This document shows positions 11,841 to 14,210 of a stretch of 14,210 bases of DNA, piece after piece. Origin of the DNA: Schlegelella_A sp038225015. Its GTDB lineage: Bacteria > Pseudomonadota > Gammaproteobacteria > Burkholderiales > Burkholderiaceae_C. How positions within the stretch are numbered: position 1 is the first letter of the stretch; the number at the start of each line of letters is the position of its first letter. Position numbers and translations under genes: made by a program. The stretch covers positions 1 to 14,210 of the forward strand of contig JBBRFB010000091.1 of the NCBI GenBank assembly GCA_038225015.1. The letters are read 5' to 3'. The notes under the pieces were generated by a model. That model did not search any database, was not told the DNA's origin, and saw only the letters and a list, made by a program, of their open reading frames with translations.

Positions 11841-14210
11841 ATGAACGTCTCCGAGATCCGCTCCACTTTCCTTGCCTACTTCGAGTCGAAGGGACACACG
11901 GTCGTGCCGTCGAGCCCGGTCGTGCCGGGAGACGACCCGACGCTGCTCTTCACCAACGCCGGGATGAACCAGTTCAAGGACGTCTTCCTCGGCTTCGACA
12001 AGCGGCCCTACGTGCGCGCCGTCACCTCGCAGAAGTGCATCCGCGCCGGCGGCAAGCACAACGACCTGGAGAACGTCGGCTACACGGCCCGGCACCAGAC
12101 GTTCTTCGAGATGCTCGGCAACTTCAGCTTCGGCGACTACTTCAAGAAGGACGCCCTGACGTTCGCCTGGGAGCTGCTGACCGAGGTCTACAAGCTGCCG
12201 AAGGAGCGGCTCTGGGCGACCGTCTACGCCGAGGACGACGAGGCCTACGGCATCTGGAGGAACGACATCGGCCTCCCCGCGGAGCGCATCGTGCGCATCG
12301 GCGACAACAACGGGGCACGCTACGCCTCCGACAACTTCTGGATGATGGGCGATACCGGCCCGTGCGGCCCGTGCAGCGAGATCTTCTACGACCACGGCCC
12401 CGGCATCCCGGGCGGCCCGCCCGGTTCGCCCGAGGAAGACGGCGACCGCTACATCGAGATCTGGAACAACGTGTTCATGCAGTTCAACCGCGACGAGGCG
12501 GGCGTGATGCACAAGCTGCCGAAGCCGAGCGTCGACACCGGCATGGGCCTCGAGCGGCTGACCGCGGTGCTCCAGCACGTGCACTCGAACTACGAGATCG
12601 ACCTTTTCGTGGCCCTGCTCGCGGCCGCCAAGCGGGTCGTCGACGAGGCCGGCGCCGGAGGGCCCGGGGGCTCGTCGAGCGGCTGCGATCCCGACAGCCC
12701 GTCGCTCAAGGTCATCGCCGACCACATCCGCGCCTGCGCCTTCACCGTCGTCGACGGCGTCATCCCGGGCAACGAGGGCCGCGGCTACGTCCTCAGGCGG
12801 ATCACTCGGCGGGCGATTCGCCACGGCTACAAGCTCGGCGCCAGGAAGCCCTTCTTCCACAAGCTCGTCGCCGACCTGGCCGTGCAGATGGGCGATGCCT
12901 ACCCGGAGCTGCGTCGCGACGGGCAGCGCGCGACCGACGTGCTGCGTCAGGAGGAGGAGCGGTTCTTCCAGACGATCGCCAACGGCATGGAGATCCTCGA
13001 ATCGGCGATCGCCGCGCTGCCGGCGACGGGCGCCGCACGCACGCTCGGCGGCGACGTCGCCTTCAAGCTGCACGACACCTACGGCTTCCCGCTCGACCTC
13101 ACGGCCGACGTCAGCCGCGAGCGCGACGTCGCCGTCGACAACGCCGGCTTCGATGCAGCCATGGGTCGACAGCGAGAGCAGGCGCGGGCCGCCGGCAAGT
13201 TCAAGGTCGCGCAGGGCCTGGCCTACAGCGGCGCCGACACCACCTTTCATGGCTACGAAGGCCTCTCGCACGACAGCGCCAGGGTGGTCGCGCTCTACGT
13301 CGACGGCAGCGCGGCCGACGTGGCGCGTGCCGGCGACGACGCGGTGGTCGTGCTCGACCACACGCCGTTCTACGCCGAGTCGGGCGGGCAGGTCGGCGAC
13401 ACCGGCGAGCTGCGCAACGCCACCACGCGCGTCATCGTCGAGGACACGGTGAAGATCCAGGCCGCCGTGTTCGGCCACGAAGGCCGCGTCGTCGAGGGTG
13501 AGGTCCGGGTCGGCGACGTCGTCAACGCCCGGGTCGACGTCGAGCGGCGCGCGAAGACGGTGCGCAACCACAGCGCCACTCACCTCATGCACAAGGCCCT
13601 GCGCGAGGTGCTCGGCGAGCACGTGCAGCAGAAGGGCTCGCTGGTGACGCCGGGACGCACGCGCTTCGACTTCGCCCACAACGCGCCCATGACCGACGAG
13701 CAGATCCGCCGCGTCGAGCAGATCGTCAACGCCGAGATCCTCGAAAACCATGCCACGAACGCCCGCGTGCTGCCGATCGACGAGGCGCAGAAGCTCGGCG
13801 CGATGATGCTGTTCGGCGAGAAGTACGGCGACGAGGTACGCGTGCTCGACATCGGCACCAGCCGCGAGCTCTGCGGTGGCACCCACGTCGAGCGCACCGG
13901 CGACATCGGCCTGTTCAAGATCGTCGCCGAGAGCGGCGTCGCCGCCGGGATCCGTCGCGTCGAGGCCGTCACCGGCGACAACGCGCTCGCCTACCTGCAG
14001 TCGCTCGAAGGCACGGTGCAGCGGCTGGCCGGCGCGCTCCGGTCGTCGCCTGCAGAAGTGCCGGCGCGTCTGGCCCAGGTGCTCGAGCACGTGCGCGGGC
14101 TCGAGAAGGAGCTGGCCACCCTGAAAGGCCGGCTGGCGACGTCGCAGGGCGGCGACCTGACGGCACAGGCGGTCGACGTGAAGGGCCTCAAGGTGCTCGC
14201 CGCGCGGCTC
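11841..14210 (+). CDS. alaS: Alanyl-tRNA synthetase, 3' end cut by window edge
   Basis: Class II synthetase that charges tRNA-Ala and clears mischarged Ser/Gly-tRNA-Ala. 790 codons are present of about 870-880 usual, so the end of the C-Ala domain is missing. The catalytic core runs from residue 1: FTNAGMNQFKDVFLG, ARHQTFFEMLGNFSFGDYFK, GPCGPCSEIFYD, and class II motif 3 D232-TGMGLERL. The tRNA-recognition domain follows (about 250-460) with GNEGRGYVLRRITRRAIRHG. The editing domain has its zinc-type residues H577 and H581 (HSATH) and C678 and H682 (CGGTH), close to E. coli H564/H568 and C666/H670. A Gly/Ser-rich insertion of about 16 residues (271-286) precedes SLKVIADHIRAC. The start at 11841 gives the canonical MNVSEIRSTFLAYFESKGH N terminus. 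It may be transcribed alone or with the upstream GGDEF-like gene. Confidence 0.98.
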   Translation, partial: MNVSEIRSTFLAYFESKGHTVVPSSPVVPGDDPTLLFTNAGMNQFKDVFLGFDKRPYVRAVTSQKCIRAGGKHNDLENVGYTARHQTFFEMLGNFSFGDYFKKDALTFAWELLTEVYKLPKERLWATVYAEDDEAYGIWRNDIGLPAERIVRIGDNNGARYASDNFWMMGDTGPCGPCSEIFYDHGPGIPGGPPGSPEEDGDRYIEIWNNVFMQFNRDEAGVMHKLPKPSVDTGMGLERLTAVLQHVHSNYEIDLFVALLAAAKRVVDEAGAGGPGGSSSGCDPDSPSLKVIADHIRACAFTVVDGVIPGNEGRGYVLRRITRRAIRHGYKLGARKPFFHKLVADLAVQMGDAYPELRRDGQRATDVLRQEEERFFQTIANGMEILESAIAALPATGAARTLGGDVAFKLHDTYGFPLDLTADVSRERDVAVDNAGFDAAMGRQREQARAAGKFKVAQGLAYSGADTTFHGYEGLSHDSARVVALYVDGSAADVARAGDDAVVVLDHTPFYAESGGQVGDTGELRNATTRVIVEDTVKIQAAVFGHEGRVVEGEVRVGDVVNARVDVERRAKTVRNHSATHLMHKALREVLGEHVQQKGSLVTPGRTRFDFAHNAPMTDEQIRRVEQIVNAEILENHATNARVLPIDEAQKLGAMMLFGEKYGDEVRVLDIGTSRELCGGTHVERTGDIGLFKIVAESGVAAGIRRVEAVTGDNALAYLQSLEGTVQRLAGALRSSPAEVPARLAQVLEHVRGLEKELATLKGRLATSQGGDLTAQAVDVKGLKVLAARL

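Noticed and set aside
11502..14090. 862-codon open frame on the minus strand
   Set aside because: It is antisense to alaS and the end of the GGDEF-like gene, with low-complexity composition. The plus frame is unmistakable AlaS.

Overview
The window reads as ordinary chromosomal DNA from a very GC-rich Gram-negative bacterium, most likely a betaproteobacterium and probably of the Burkholderiales. The reasons are the strong codon bias toward G/C in third positions, the tRNA-Gly(CCC) with an encoded CCA end, the typical proteobacterial forms of TrmB, UppP, AlaS and the RND pump, and short -10-like boxes of the form TAACATCGC / TAAAATGCGC. The taxonomic placement is inference. No transposase, integrase, phage gene, CRISPR array or obvious compositional break was seen.

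Layout. 1-4304 (minus strand): an efflux operon, a periplasmic adaptor followed 5 nt later by an almost complete RND/HAE1 inner-membrane transporter that runs off the left edge a few residues before its expected end. 4305-4500: its upstream region, with a -10-like box and a strong hairpin. 4501-5951 (plus): a DUF1439-type lipoprotein with a twin-arginine signal, then undecaprenyl-diphosphatase UppP starting at TTG. 5956-6684 (minus): the tRNA m7G46 methyltransferase TrmB, convergent with uppP across only 4 nt. 6736-7554 (plus): a class II aldolase/adducin family protein. 7610-7683: tRNA-Gly(CCC). 7854-9924 (plus): a Tat-exported molybdenum sulfite-oxidase-family enzyme followed by a periplasmic di-haem cytochrome c. 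10053-10703 (plus): a PAP2-superfamily protein with an altered PSGH motif. 10808-11737 (plus): a degenerate receiver-like/GGDEF protein. 11841 to the right edge (plus): alanyl-tRNA synthetase, lacking about its last tenth.

How the genes work together. Three themes share the window but do not form one system: translation (tRNA-Gly, TrmB, AlaS), envelope functions (efflux pair, lipoprotein, UppP, PAP2), and a periplasmic redox pair in which the molybdoenzyme would pass electrons to the cytochrome.

I did not find a clearly new multi-gene system. The most interesting items are the GGDEF-like protein, which has lost its catalytic motif but keeps an exactly placed RxxD c-di-GMP binding signature; the PSGE-type PAP2 protein ending in an outer-membrane-like strand; an atypical sulfite dehydrogenase/di-haem cytochrome pair; a mismatch in the tRNA anticodon stem and an inverted repeat that could compete with its T arm; and a repeated arrangement in which small upstream ORFs end in an ATGA overlap with gene starts.
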